Source of the DNA: CAYUYV01 sp964561475
GTDB lineage: Bacteria; Pseudomonadota; Alphaproteobacteria; JAJFIK01
Reading direction: 5' to 3'
Length of the DNA: 64,000 bases
Assembly: GCA_964561475.1 (NCBI GenBank)
Contig: CAZLPU010000001.1
Location: 62,001-126,000 of the forward strand
In this document: positions 8,091-17,447 of the stretch, one piece after another
Position numbering within the stretch: the stretch's first letter is position 1
How the letters are laid out: every line of letters begins with the position of its first letter
Notes under the pieces: generated by a model
Database searches by the model: none
Told to the model about the DNA's origin: nothing
What the model saw: the letters and a program-made list of their open reading frames with translations, nothing else
Program-made: the position numbers and the translations under genes

Positions 8091-10187
8091 CTAAAGGCGC
8101 AATGTGGTTTTCACCAGGGCGGCTTCATCGGAGGAGCCGCCGGCAAACACCGTATACAGACCTCGTTCATGGCGCCACACCCGCGTGGACGGGTCATACC
8201 AGGCGAGACTGTCCAGGGGCACGGCAATCCGCACAGAGAGGGTCTCTCCGGGCGTGATGGTGATCCTGCGGAAACCCCGGAGCAGTTTACGGGGCCGCAC
8301 CGCTTCCTCGCCGGGAAAGCCCACATAAACCTGCACCACCTCGTCGCAGCGCCAATCCCCGTCATTGGTTACAGAGACGGTCACGGCGATTTCCTCGCCC
8401 TGGCGCCAGGCCGTCAGGGCCCGGTAGCTGAACCGGCTATAGCTCAGTCCGTGTCCGAAGGGATAGGCGGGCTGGGTACCGTCCCGGTCAAACAGGGTGT
8501 AGCCGTGATAGGGGCCGTAGGTGATCTGGTCTGCGTCCTTGTCAAAGTGCGGAAGATCATCGGCGGATCGGGGCACGGTGAAAGGCAACTTGCCGCTGGG
8601 CACCGCCAAACCTGCAATGAGACGGGCGAGCGCCCGACCGCCTTCCATACCGGAATAGAAGGTCTGGAGAATAGCGCCGGCCTGACCGCGCCAGTCCTCC
8701 ATGATCACCGCTGAACCGGCCATGACTACGACGATGGTTTTCGGATTGGCAGCACAAGCGGCCTCGATGAGACGCACCTGATCCGGGCTCAAGGCGAGAC
8801 TGTCCCTGTCGCCCCCGATGGACTGGACCTCGGACGTGGGGTCAGATTGGGCCCCGGCTCCTTCGGGCAGAAATTGCTGGGCCAAGTCGCCGGGAATGAA
8901 TTCGCCTTCCTCTCGGGCGGTGTAGCCGACGATCACCACGGCCGCATCCGCCTGACCTGCCAGGTGCGCGGCCTCCGCCGGATCGGACTCGTCGCCCTCG
9001 AGCAGGGTGACCTGGTCGCCGAAAGTCTCCGCCAGACCTTCGTGGGGTGTCACCACATAGGGGGCCTGGACCCGGCTTGATCCGAAATCGCCGGTATTGG
9101 CGATCCGGGCCAGCCGCCCCAGCACCGCCAGAGTACGGACCCGGGAGCGGGAGAGGGGCAGAACCTGGTCATTCTTGAGCAGAACAGCCGATTTCTCCGC
9201 CGCCTCCAAGGCCAGGGCCCGGTGGGAGGGGCAGGCAACCAGGTCTTGCGTATAGGCCGGTAACGGATCTTCGGCACAGGCAAACCGGTAGAAGGTCGTC
9301 AGGATCCGCCGGCAGGCGGTGTCGATGACCTGGGGTTCGACATGGCCCGCTTCCACCGCCGCCACGAGCTTTTCCCCGAAAATGAGCGGTTCCGGGTTCT
9401 CCACATCCAGGCCCGCGCTGGCCCCATAGGCTGCCCGGACGCCGAGGACCCAGTCTGAATGAACAAACCCGGTGAAACCCCATTCATGGCGCAGAATGTC
9501 TGTAAGCAGAGCACGATTCTGACCGCAGAACTCGCCGTTCACCTTGTTGTAGGCGCTCATCACCGAGGCACAGCCCGCATCGATCACCCGCTTGAAATGG
9601 GGCAGGTAGACTTCACGCAGGGTGCGCGGATCCACCTGAACGTCGACCTTGAACCGGGCGTTCTCAATGGAGTTGAGGGCGAAATGTTTCACCGTGGCAC
9701 AGACATTGTGGGTCTGAAGGCCCTGGGCGAGGGCTGCGCCCATTTCTCCCAGATGCCAGGGATCCTCGCCGTAGGTTTCCTGGGCCCGGCCCCAGGCCGG
9801 GTGGCGCAGCAGATTGATGCAGACCGCCCCTGACAAATTGCAGCCCTGGGCCCGGGTCTCGATGGCCATCGCTTCGCCGATCCGCCGTTCCAGATCCGGA
9901 TCAAAACTGGCGCCCCTGGCCATGGTGCAGGGAAAGGCCGTCGACCGTCCGCGCACCACGCCTCTCGGCCCATCGGTGAAATAGAAGGGATCGATGCCGA
10001 GGCGCTCGCAGCCGCCGCCCGCCCGGTAGGGATCGGCTCCGAAGCCATTGGCCTGCAATTGCTGGAAAAAGCCCTGGCCCGACATCATGGCCACTTTTTC
10101 ATCCAGAGTGATTTCCCGCAGCACCGCCTCGACGAGTGTCTCGATTTCTTCGGCGGACAGCCCTTTTTGAGGCATGAAATCGGTCAT
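8091..10187 (-). CDS. Glycoside hydrolase family 3 (beta-glucosidase type)
   Basis: A roughly 698-residue GH3 enzyme that should release beta-linked glucose or a related sugar. The (beta/alpha)8 domain shows KHFALNSIENAR and GFVHSDWVLG, in which Asp245 is the expected nucleophile. The alpha/beta sandwich domain follows, then a C-terminal fibronectin-III-like domain (YPFGHGLSYSRFSY, VQVYVGFPG). No signal peptide is visible with the chosen start, so it is probably cytoplasmic. The start at 10187 (MTDFMPQKG) has an AGGGGATC ribosome site about 8 nt upstream; the frame extends to 10277 without one. No transporter or sugar regulator sits beside it, so its substrate supply is unclear. Confidence 0.9.
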   Translation of the reverse strand: MTDFMPQKGLSAEEIETLVEAVLREITLDEKVAMMSGQGFFQQLQANGFGADPYRAGGGCERLGIDPFYFTDGPRGVVRGRSTAFPCTMARGASFDPDLERRIGEAMAIETRAQGCNLSGAVCINLLRHPAWGRAQETYGEDPWHLGEMGAALAQGLQTHNVCATVKHFALNSIENARFKVDVQVDPRTLREVYLPHFKRVIDAGCASVMSAYNKVNGEFCGQNRALLTDILRHEWGFTGFVHSDWVLGVRAAYGASAGLDVENPEPLIFGEKLVAAVEAGHVEPQVIDTACRRILTTFYRFACAEDPLPAYTQDLVACPSHRALALEAAEKSAVLLKNDQVLPLSRSRVRTLAVLGRLARIANTGDFGSSRVQAPYVVTPHEGLAETFGDQVTLLEGDESDPAEAAHLAGQADAAVVIVGYTAREEGEFIPGDLAQQFLPEGAGAQSDPTSEVQSIGGDRDSLALSPDQVRLIEAACAANPKTIVVVMAGSAVIMEDWRGQAGAILQTFYSGMEGGRALARLIAGLAVPSGKLPFTVPRSADDLPHFDKDADQITYGPYHGYTLFDRDGTQPAYPFGHGLSYSRFSYRALTAWRQGEEIAVTVSVTNDGDWRCDEVVQVYVGFPGEEAVRPRKLLRGFRRITITPGETLSVRIAVPLDSLAWYDPSTRVWRHERGLYTVFAGGSSDEAALVKTTLRL

Positions 10188-10920
10188 GGCGCGGATCCCC
10201 TGGTCGGCGCGAAAGGGCGGCTGGATATGGGCAGCGGAAAGTTGCGCCACACTAGGGGAGGGTGGGTGGCTGCGCAATCATCATGGGGGCGGTTCAATCA
10301 TTTTATTGCGGTGCGGAGGGGCGCCCGGATCCGGGTTTGAATGCGGTCGAGGACTTCCGGGTTGAAAGTCTGTTCGGGGAATTGATCCGTTGGGGGAGTA
10401 AGCTCAATCTGCCCTGGGCTATCCCTCCCCCTTGCGACTTTGAGCGGGGATCGGCGCTCGTCGGACTGACAAGCCGCCGAGCGGTTGCTGCGACGGCTTA
10501 CGGTGAGGCTGGAATTGGCAGGATCGCCGCTGGTTTTCTCAGCGGTGTGAGCAGCGTCTCCGGTCGAGGACCCCAGAGAGACCAAAGTCAGAGGGAACAA
10601 AGCCGGAGGGAACAAAGTCGAGATTTTTTCATCTCAGAATGGCATGCTGCGTGTTGACTGTCGAAGACACAGAGGCGGTTCCGGGTAGCCCCGAGGGAGC
10701 GCCCAAAGGGTGCGGCTGCGGTGCGGTCCCCATTGGCCGGTGCGAGTGGCGATCGGGTGGCCCGTACCAGACCGGATCGGACCGGACCAGGGCACTGGCC
10801 TCTGATTGCGCTTCTGATATTCTGTCAGAAGGGGTGGCGGGAGTTCACCCTCCGGATTGATGGAATGCCGTCGCCGCGTGGGGCGAATACGGCCTTCCCT
10901 TGAACAATAATGAGGTCACC
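10188..10920. other. Long intergenic region with 15-bp tandem repeats
   Basis: About 730 bases between divergent GH3 and P450 genes. Open frames across it have no ribosome site and biased composition, and none looks like a known protein. It contains three tandem 15-bp units at 10576-10620, listed separately. The promoter of the P450 gene presumably lies in the 3' part; I could not identify a convincing -35/-10 or sigma-54 pair. Confidence 0.5.
10576..10620. repeat. Three tandem 15-bp direct repeats
   Basis: Three consecutive 15-bp units read GAGAGACCAAAGTCA, GAGGGAACAAAGCCG and GAGGGAACAAAGTCG. The last two differ at one base; the first is more diverged. They lie about 300 nt upstream of the P450 start in a non-coding region. 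Iterated binding sites for a regulator or simple slippage repeats are both possible. Confidence 0.75.
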
Positions 10921-12234
10921 ATGAGAGGAACGCCATTCGGACGGGAACGTGAACCGAAGATCGATCCCTACAGCCTGCCCCTGGACCAGCTTGATGTGGC
11001 GGATCCGGACCTCTTCAGCACGAATTCTCACTGGCGCTATTTCGAGCGCCTGCGCAAGGAAGATCCAGTCAACTACTGCGCGGTGGAGTCGAACCAGTTC
11101 GCGCCTTACTGGTCCGTGACCAAGTTCAACGACATCATGCATGTGGAGACCAATCCGCAGATATTCTCCTCCGAGCCGTCCATCACCATTGCCACCCCGG
11201 TGGAGGATTTCCCCCTACCGATGTTTATTGCGATGGATCCGCCCAAGCATGATGACCAGCGCAAGGTGGTCCAGCCCATCGTCGCCGGCGACAATCTGCG
11301 CAATCTGGAAGGCACGATCCGCACCCGCGTCCAGGAAATCCTGGACGGGCTGCCCCGGAATGAGACCTTCAACTGGGTCGAGCATGTGTCCGTCAACCTG
11401 ACCACCCAGATGCTGGCCACCCTGTTCGATTTTCCCTTCGCAGAGCGGGCCAAACTGACCTTCTGGTCCGATGCGGCGACCACACCGCCGGAGGAAATTC
11501 ACGAGCGTTTTCCTGCCAGTTCCATCCCCGCCGGCATCAAGGCCGCCGAGGTCCGTGAGACGTCTGACGGGGTTGAGTGGCGCCGGGCCATCCTGCGGGA
11601 ACTGGGCGAATATTTCGTGGGCTTGTGGAACGAACGGGTCAACCAGCCGCCCAAAACCGATCTCGTGTCGATGCTCGCCCACGGGGAAGCCACGAAGAAC
11701 ATGGATTTCTTCGAGTATCTCGGCAATGTCATCCTGCTGATTGTCGGCGGCAACGACACCACGCGGAACTCCATTTCCGGCGGGGTTCTGGCGCTCAATC
11801 AGTCGCCTGACCAGTATGACAAGCTCCGGGCAGATCCCCGGTTGATCACCAGCATGGTGCCGGAAATCATCCGGTGGCAGACGCCGCTTGCCTATATGCG
11901 CCGCACCGCCACCCAGGATACGGAACTGGGCGGCAAGACCATCCGCAAGGGCGACAAGGTTTTGATGTGGTACGTGTCTGGGAACCGGGACGAGGAAGTC
12001 ATTGAAAATCCCAATGAATTCATCATCAATCGGGAGCGTCCGCGCCACCACATCTCGTTTGGCTTCGGCATCCACCGCTGCGTGGGCAATCGCCTTGCGG
12101 AACTTCAACTCACGATCCTTTGGGAAGAGATCATGAAGCGGTTCCACACCATCGAGGTGATGGACGAGCCGGTTCGGGTTCACTCGAGCTTCGTGAAGGG
12201 CTACACCAGCCTGCCCGTGCGGATCCGTGCCTGA
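10921..12234 (+). CDS. Cytochrome P450, CYP153 family (alkane/fatty-acid terminal hydroxylase)
   Basis: A 437-residue soluble class I P450. The heme-ligand motif is FGFGIHRCVG with Cys387, the I-helix oxygen-activation motif GGNDTT is at 276-281, and the K-helix ExxR is in VPEIIRWQTP. FIAMDPPKHD, IIRWQTPLAYMRRTA, MWYVSGNRDEE and HISFGFGIHRCVGNRLAELQL closely follow the CYP153 pattern. CYP153 enzymes oxidise the terminal methyl of medium-chain alkanes or fatty acids using a ferredoxin and ferredoxin reductase; neither partner is encoded nearby. The ATG at 10921 has GAGGT five bases upstream; a TTG at 10900 is in frame but less likely. It leads a run of four co-directional genes. Confidence 0.92.
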   Translation: MRGTPFGREREPKIDPYSLPLDQLDVADPDLFSTNSHWRYFERLRKEDPVNYCAVESNQFAPYWSVTKFNDIMHVETNPQIFSSEPSITIATPVEDFPLPMFIAMDPPKHDDQRKVVQPIVAGDNLRNLEGTIRTRVQEILDGLPRNETFNWVEHVSVNLTTQMLATLFDFPFAERAKLTFWSDAATTPPEEIHERFPASSIPAGIKAAEVRETSDGVEWRRAILRELGEYFVGLWNERVNQPPKTDLVSMLAHGEATKNMDFFEYLGNVILLIVGGNDTTRNSISGGVLALNQSPDQYDKLRADPRLITSMVPEIIRWQTPLAYMRRTATQDTELGGKTIRKGDKVLMWYVSGNRDEEVIENPNEFIINRERPRHHISFGFGIHRCVGNRLAELQLTILWEEIMKRFHTIEVMDEPVRVHSSFVKGYTSLPVRIRA

Positions 12235-12335
12235 CCCTTCTTGGACGCCTGAAGACATTGCGGTCGAGAGTTTGTTGTGCTGAGTACGGCATGCCGTTAA
12301 GACCGGTATACATCTGATGACTGGGGGTCTGCGTT

Positions 12336-14603
12336 ATGGACCGCGCCGTTCTTGTGCATGCCAATTTCCTGCGCCGGGTGGGAGAGGGAGATCTCCCGCC
12401 GCGGCGTACTGATGTGTCCCTTGCGGATTCGGGTCTGTCGGGCACGGATCTTGTGGATCTGTTCCGCTCCCAGGTTCTGAGTCGCCAGCTTGACCGCAGT
12501 TCCAGGGGCATGCAGGTCCGAGGCGAAGGGTTTTACACCATCGGGAGCTCGGGCCATGAGGGCAATGCGGCGGTGGCCGCCGCATTCCGCCCCGACGATA
12601 TGGCCTTTCTCCACTACCGAGATGCGGCCTTCCTGATCCAGCGTTCCAAGATGATCCCCGGGCAAACCATTGCCTGGGACATGATGCTGAGCTTTGCCGC
12701 CTCCTCCGAGGATCCCGTGTCCGGCGGACGCCACAAGGTTCTCGGGTCCAAGGCCCTGTCCATCCCGCCCCAGACCAGTACCATTGCCTCCCACCTGCCC
12801 AAGGCGGTGGGAGCAGCCTTCAGCATCGGCCTCGCCCGCCGGGTCAAACCAGAGGACCCGCAACTGGCCGCCGATGGGGTCATTCTGTGCAGCTTCGGTG
12901 ATGCCTCCTTCAATCATTCCACGGCCCAGGGTGCGATCAACACGGCCTGCTGGTCCGCCTATCAGGGCGCGCCCATGCCTCTTGTCCTTCTGTGCGAGGA
13001 CAATGGCATCGGCATTTCGGTGAAGACCCCGCCCGGATGGATCGAGGCCGCCGCCAAAAGCCGTCCGGGGCTGACTTACATGGCCTGCGATGGGCTTGAT
13101 CTTCTGGACACCTACAAGACGGCCTGTGCCGCCGCGGCCCACGCACGGCGGACCCGCACGCCGGTATTCCTCCATATGCGCTGTGTGCGGTTGTTCGGGC
13201 ATGCCGGCTCCGATACCCAGTCCGTTTACATGGCCAGGAAGGACATCGAGGCGGATGAGGCCAATGATCCATTGCTCCACTCGGCCCGCCTGCTGATTGA
13301 CCATGATATTCTCGGTCAGGAGCAGATCCTGGAAATCTATCAGGAGACCGAACGCACGACCGAACGCATTGCCCGGGAGGTGGCCACCCGCCCCAAGCTC
13401 TCGACACCAGCCCAGATCATGGCCAGCCTGGAACCGCCACGCCGTGAGGTTCAGCCCACGAACGGCCCCAGCGCCGAATCCAGGGCCGCCCTCTTCGGCG
13501 ACGACCTGCCCGTCATGGAGAAACCCCAGCACATGGCCCGCCTGATCAGTTGGGCCTTGAGCGATCTGATGCTCGAGCACGGGCATATTGTAGTGGCCGG
13601 TGAGGATGTGGGGCGCAAAGGCGGTGTCTACACGGTGACCCAGAAGCTCTTGGACCGGTTCGGTCCCCAGCGGGTGGTTGACACGCTGCTGGATGAGCAG
13701 AGCATCCTGGGCCTTGCCATCGGTATGGCCCATAACGGATTTCTACCGATCCCGGAAATTCAGTTCCTGGCCTATCTCCATAATGCGGAAGATCAGGTGC
13801 GGGGCGAGGCGGCCACCCTGAGCTTCTTCTCCAACGGTCAGTTCACCAATCCGATGATCATCCGCATCGCCGGTCTTGGTTATCAGCGGGGTTTCGGCGG
13901 TCATTTTCACAATGATAATTCCATCGCCGTGTTGCGCGACATTCCGGGCCTTGTGATCGCCTGCCCCTCCAATGGCAGCGATGCGGTCATGATGCTGCGG
14001 GAATGCGTCCGTCTTGCCCGGGAAGAACAGAAGGTCTGTGTTTTCCTGGAGCCCATTGCCCTTTACATGACCCGTGATCTCCACGGGGAAAAAGACGGGC
14101 TTTGGGCCTGCCGGTATCCCGCGCCGGGTGAAGGGGTGCCGGTTCGCGCTGGCGAGCCCGCCGTGCACGGGGACGGGGGGGATCTGGCGATAGTGACCTT
14201 CGCCAACGGCACCTATCTGTCCCTTCAGGCTCAGAAAATTCTTCAGGAGAACCACGGGATCCAGGTCCGCATCGTGGATCTGCGCTGGCTGGCCCCCATT
14301 GATCCGGAACAGGTCATTGCGGCTGTGGGCCCGTGTCGGAAGGTGCTCATTGTCGATGAATGCCGGGAAACCGGGTCCCAAAGTGAAGGGCTTATGACCC
14401 TGTTCCACGAATGGGGTGTGGGGGAGTACGGGGACGGTCTCGAGGATCTGCGCCGGGTCACGGCCCATGACACCTTCATCCCCCTGGGGCGGGCCGCGAC
14501 CGTGCCCCTGCCCAGCCGGGACGAGATCGTTGCCGCTGTCGTCGATATGTGTGCGCCGGACGAGATGGAAGAGCCCGCATCGTTCGAGGAGGCCCAGTCG
14601 TGA
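12336..14603 (+). CDS. 2-oxoacid dehydrogenase E1, fused alpha and beta subunits (ThDP-dependent)
   Basis: A 755-residue single-chain E1 resembling branched-chain or acetoin-type 2-oxoacid dehydrogenases, with alpha and beta subunits fused. The alpha half has the ThDP/Mg motif (GDASFNHSTAQG near residue 187, ending at EDNGIGIS). The beta half starts near residue 400 (GEDVGRKGGVYTVT), has DEQSILGLAIGMA with the conserved Glu, and ends with a transketolase-C-like domain (IVTFANGTYLSLQAQ; VDECRETGSQSEG). It would decarboxylate a 2-oxoacid and acylate a lipoyl carrier, but no E2 or E3 gene is in the window. The next gene starts inside its stop codon (GTGA overlap), so the two are translationally coupled. 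Physiological substrate is unknown. Confidence 0.88.
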   Translation: MDRAVLVHANFLRRVGEGDLPPRRTDVSLADSGLSGTDLVDLFRSQVLSRQLDRSSRGMQVRGEGFYTIGSSGHEGNAAVAAAFRPDDMAFLHYRDAAFLIQRSKMIPGQTIAWDMMLSFAASSEDPVSGGRHKVLGSKALSIPPQTSTIASHLPKAVGAAFSIGLARRVKPEDPQLAADGVILCSFGDASFNHSTAQGAINTACWSAYQGAPMPLVLLCEDNGIGISVKTPPGWIEAAAKSRPGLTYMACDGLDLLDTYKTACAAAAHARRTRTPVFLHMRCVRLFGHAGSDTQSVYMARKDIEADEANDPLLHSARLLIDHDILGQEQILEIYQETERTTERIAREVATRPKLSTPAQIMASLEPPRREVQPTNGPSAESRAALFGDDLPVMEKPQHMARLISWALSDLMLEHGHIVVAGEDVGRKGGVYTVTQKLLDRFGPQRVVDTLLDEQSILGLAIGMAHNGFLPIPEIQFLAYLHNAEDQVRGEAATLSFFSNGQFTNPMIIRIAGLGYQRGFGGHFHNDNSIAVLRDIPGLVIACPSNGSDAVMMLRECVRLAREEQKVCVFLEPIALYMTRDLHGEKDGLWACRYPAPGEGVPVRAGEPAVHGDGGDLAIVTFANGTYLSLQAQKILQENHGIQVRIVDLRWLAPIDPEQVIAAVGPCRKVLIVDECRETGSQSEGLMTLFHEWGVGEYGDGLEDLRRVTAHDTFIPLGRAATVPLPSRDEIVAAVVDMCAPDEMEEPASFEEAQS

Positions 14604-15646
14604 CCGATCGAAGGGAAGCTGCATTAGTGATCTGTCCCGGGCGGGGCACCTATGGTGCACCGGAACTGGGCTACCTTTCCCGCTATCATCCAGACAAGGA
14701 CGACCTGCTCACCCGTTTCGACGCCCTACGCTCCAGCCTCGGCCAGCCCGGGGTGCGGAAACTGGACAGTCAGGAGGTCTATTCCCCCTCGGATCATACC
14801 CGCGGAGACAATGCCTCCGCCCTAATCCATGCCTGCGCCTATGCCGACTTCCTTTCCATCGACACGGCGGAATTCGACATCACCGCGATCACGGGCAATT
14901 CCATGGGCTGGTACATTGCCCTGGCCTGTGCAGGCGTTCTGGATGAGACCGGCGGCATGCATCTGGTGAACACCATGGGTACACTGATGCACGAGGCGCT
15001 CATTGGCGGGCAGATGATCTACCCCATCGTGGATGAGAACTGGTTGCCGGTGCCCGGACGGTTAGAGGGCCTTCTGGCCGATATGGCAGTGGTCAATGAC
15101 ACCGAAGGCCTGACGGTCAGCGTGTCCATCGCCCTCGGAGGCATGGTGGTGATCGCCGGGAACGATGATGGCCTCAAGGCCCTGGCTGAGCGCCTGCCGC
15201 CCGTAGATGATCGTTTCCCCATGCGCCTTTTCAATCATGCGGCCTTCCATTCACCTCTTCTGGCGCCGGTTTCGGAGAAGGCGCGTGACCGTCTTGGCGC
15301 CGATCTGTTCCACCAACCGGCCTGTCCCGTGATCGACGGGCGCGGGCAGATCTGGCGGCCCCATTCCAGTGATATTGATGCTCTGTGGCGCTATACCCTG
15401 GAGACCCAGGTGGTTGAGCCCTATAACTTCACCCTCGCGGTTCAGGCGGGCCTCAAGGAATTCGCGCCGGACCGGATCATCATTCTGGGGCCGGGAACCA
15501 ATATGGGCGGTGCCGTGGCTCAGTGCCTGATTGCCATGGAATGGAAGGGATTGCGGTCTAAGGCGGATTTCCTGGCCCGCCAGGCCGACGATCCCCTGGT
15601 CTATGCCATGGGTTTTGAAGAACAGCGCCGTCTGGCCGTGGGATGA
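14600..15646 (+). CDS. FabD-like acyltransferase (ACP S-malonyltransferase fold)
   Basis: A 348-residue protein of the malonyl-CoA:ACP transacylase fold. The nucleophile elbow is GNSMG with Ser101 (GxSxG), and the catalytic-histidine segment appears as AAFHSPLLAP with His217. The N-terminal ICPGRGTYGAPELGYL replaces the FPGQGSQ motif of FabD, so it is divergent. I start it at the GTG at 14600, which overlaps the E1 stop by 4 nt; the frame is open further upstream within E1. No acyl carrier protein or ketosynthase lies nearby, so a role in fatty acid or polyketide synthesis is not supported by context. It could move an acyl group produced by the E1 partner; that is speculation. Confidence 0.75.
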   Translation: MTDRREAALVICPGRGTYGAPELGYLSRYHPDKDDLLTRFDALRSSLGQPGVRKLDSQEVYSPSDHTRGDNASALIHACAYADFLSIDTAEFDITAITGNSMGWYIALACAGVLDETGGMHLVNTMGTLMHEALIGGQMIYPIVDENWLPVPGRLEGLLADMAVVNDTEGLTVSVSIALGGMVVIAGNDDGLKALAERLPPVDDRFPMRLFNHAAFHSPLLAPVSEKARDRLGADLFHQPACPVIDGRGQIWRPHSSDIDALWRYTLETQVVEPYNFTLAVQAGLKEFAPDRIIILGPGTNMGGAVAQCLIAMEWKGLRSKADFLARQADDPLVYAMGFEEQRRLAVG

Positions 15647-15706
15647 ACGAAGCGGCACTTGCGCAAGCCCATGCGAGGCGTGCGGGATCGTGAGAGGGGA
15701 TAGTCC

Positions 15707-17194
15707 ATGACCGTTGAACACTTTGATGTGCTGGTCGTCGGCGCGGGCCTGTCCGGCATCGCGGCCGGCTATCACCTGCAGGACCGCTGCCCGAACAAGA
15801 CCTACGCGATCCTGGAAGCCCGGGATGCCATCGGCGGCACCTGGGACCTGTTCCGGTATCCGGGCGTCCGGTCCGATTCCGACATGTACACCCTGGGCTA
15901 CGCGTTCAAACCCTGGACCGATCCGAAAGCCATCGCAGACGGGCCGTCGATCCGCTCTTATGTCCGCGAAACGGCGGCGGAACATGGCATCGATCAGAAA
16001 ATCCGGTTCCACCACGCCGTGACAGGCGCATCCTGGTCGTCCGAGGAGGCCCGGTGGACGGTTCATGTGCAACGCGCCGACACGGGCGGAAGCGTCCAGC
16101 TCACCTGCGGCTTCCTGCTCATGTGCAGCGGCTATTATGACTACGACGAGGGCTACACCCCTGACTTTGAGGGAATCGGAGACTTCAACGGCACGGTGAT
16201 CCACCCTCAGCATTGGCCCGAGGATCTGGATTACTCCGGCAAACGGGTCGTGGTGATCGGTAGCGGTGCCACTGCGGTAACCCTCGTGCCGGAAATGGCC
16301 GACGCTGCAGCCCATGTGACCATGCTCCAGCGTTCTCCCACTTATATCGTCGCCCGCCCCTCTGACGGGGCCTTCAACAACCGGCTGCGCCAGTTTCTGC
16401 CGGACAAGGTGGCCTACGGGATGACCAGGTGGCTGGCGGTGCTTCTGGGCATGTATTTCTACCGCTTCTGCCGCAGCCAGCCGGAGCGGGCACGACAGTT
16501 CGTCCTGAAGGGTGTGCGCGAGCAACTCGGCCCGGATTTCGACATCGAAAAGCACTTCACCCCCACCTACAACCCCTGGGAACAGCGTCTGTGCCTTGCT
16601 CCGGACGGGGACTTTTTCGAGGCGCTGAAAGGGGGCAAGGCTTCCGTGGTGACCGACCATATCGAGCGGTTCACCCCGTCGGGTCTGAAACTGCGGTCCG
16701 GTGAAGATCTCGAGGCTGACATTATCGTCACCGCTACCGGGTTGAAGCTCCAGATGCTCGGCGGTATGGCGCTGACCGTGGACGGCGTGGACATCGATCC
16801 CGCCGAGACCATGGGCTACAAGGGGCTGATGTTCAGCGGCATTCCGAACATGGCCACCTGCTTCGGCTATACCAACGCCTCCTGGACCCTGAAATGCGAC
16901 CTCACCTGTGAATATATCTGCCGGCTGATCAACTATATGGATCGCAAGGGCTTCTCGTCTGTGACGCCGCGTCTGGATGATCCGGAAATCGTCGAGGAAC
17001 CCTGGGTCGATTTTTCTTCCGGATATATTCAGCGTGCCCAGCATATTCTCCCCAAACAGGGCAACAAGGCCCCCTGGAAGCTTCACCAGAATTATGCCCT
17101 GGACATCATGACCCTGCGCCATGGCCGCATCGAAGACGGCTCCCTGGTGTTTGCCCGGGCCGGGCAAAGCGCAAAGGATCGCGAGGCCGCCTGA
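15707..17194 (+). CDS. Baeyer-Villiger monooxygenase, EthA-like (FAD/NADPH)
   Basis: A 495-residue type I Baeyer-Villiger monooxygenase, which inserts oxygen next to a ketone carbonyl to form an ester and can oxidise sulfur compounds. The FAD dinucleotide motif GAGLSG is at residues 12-17, the BVMO fingerprint F-N-G-x3-H-x3-W-P at 160-171, the NADPH motif GSGATAV near 185, and ATGLKLQMLGG near the C-terminus. The sequence follows mycobacterial EthA closely in GGTWDLFRYPGVRSDSDMYT, IHPQHWPEDLDY and NPWEQRLCL. It is 60 nt downstream of the acyltransferase gene and co-directional with the P450, suggesting joint action on oxidised hydrocarbons. Native substrate is unknown. Confidence 0.92.
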   Translation: MTVEHFDVLVVGAGLSGIAAGYHLQDRCPNKTYAILEARDAIGGTWDLFRYPGVRSDSDMYTLGYAFKPWTDPKAIADGPSIRSYVRETAAEHGIDQKIRFHHAVTGASWSSEEARWTVHVQRADTGGSVQLTCGFLLMCSGYYDYDEGYTPDFEGIGDFNGTVIHPQHWPEDLDYSGKRVVVIGSGATAVTLVPEMADAAAHVTMLQRSPTYIVARPSDGAFNNRLRQFLPDKVAYGMTRWLAVLLGMYFYRFCRSQPERARQFVLKGVREQLGPDFDIEKHFTPTYNPWEQRLCLAPDGDFFEALKGGKASVVTDHIERFTPSGLKLRSGEDLEADIIVTATGLKLQMLGGMALTVDGVDIDPAETMGYKGLMFSGIPNMATCFGYTNASWTLKCDLTCEYICRLINYMDRKGFSSVTPRLDDPEIVEEPWVDFSSGYIQRAQHILPKQGNKAPWKLHQNYALDIMTLRHGRIEDGSLVFARAGQSAKDREAA

Positions 17195-17338
17195 CCCGCT
17201 CCGGTCTGGGAAACCCGTGACCACGGCCAGTTGACATGCCCATTTGTCTCACCCGGCGGGCTCAATCCGGGTGATTTGGAGTGGTGCGCCGGCGAAATTG
17301 TCGGGGCACCCTTGACCCTATCCCTCTCCAGCCATAGG

Positions 17339-17367
17339 CCTTACCTTTACGTTTCGTTACGGTAAGG
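17339..17367. promoter_or_regulatory. Inverted repeat upstream of the giant RTX gene
   Basis: A perfect 7-bp inverted repeat, CCTTACC (17339-17345) and GGTAAGG (17361-17367), spans a 15-nt centre that itself holds two TTAC-type half-sites. It is 80 nt before the ATG of the giant gene and 145 nt after the monooxygenase stop. A regulator operator, or a weak terminator without a T run, are both possible. A TTGACC hexamer 21 nt to the left has no convincing -10 partner. Confidence 0.4.
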
Positions 17368-17447
17368 GTTGGGTGTGCTCAGGCGGTGCATGCCCGTTTT
17401 GGGGTTGTACCGGTCATCTCGACCGGCACGAGTAGGTGAGTGGGGCA

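Noticed and set aside
15251..17224. A 657-codon open frame antisense to the EthA-like monooxygenase
   Set aside because: The opposite strand encodes an unmistakable flavoprotein; the antisense frame has no motif.
17312..17340. TTGACC with a 17-nt spacer to TAGGCC as a promoter for the giant gene
   Set aside because: The -35 match is fair, but the -10 hexamer matches the consensus at only two of six positions.
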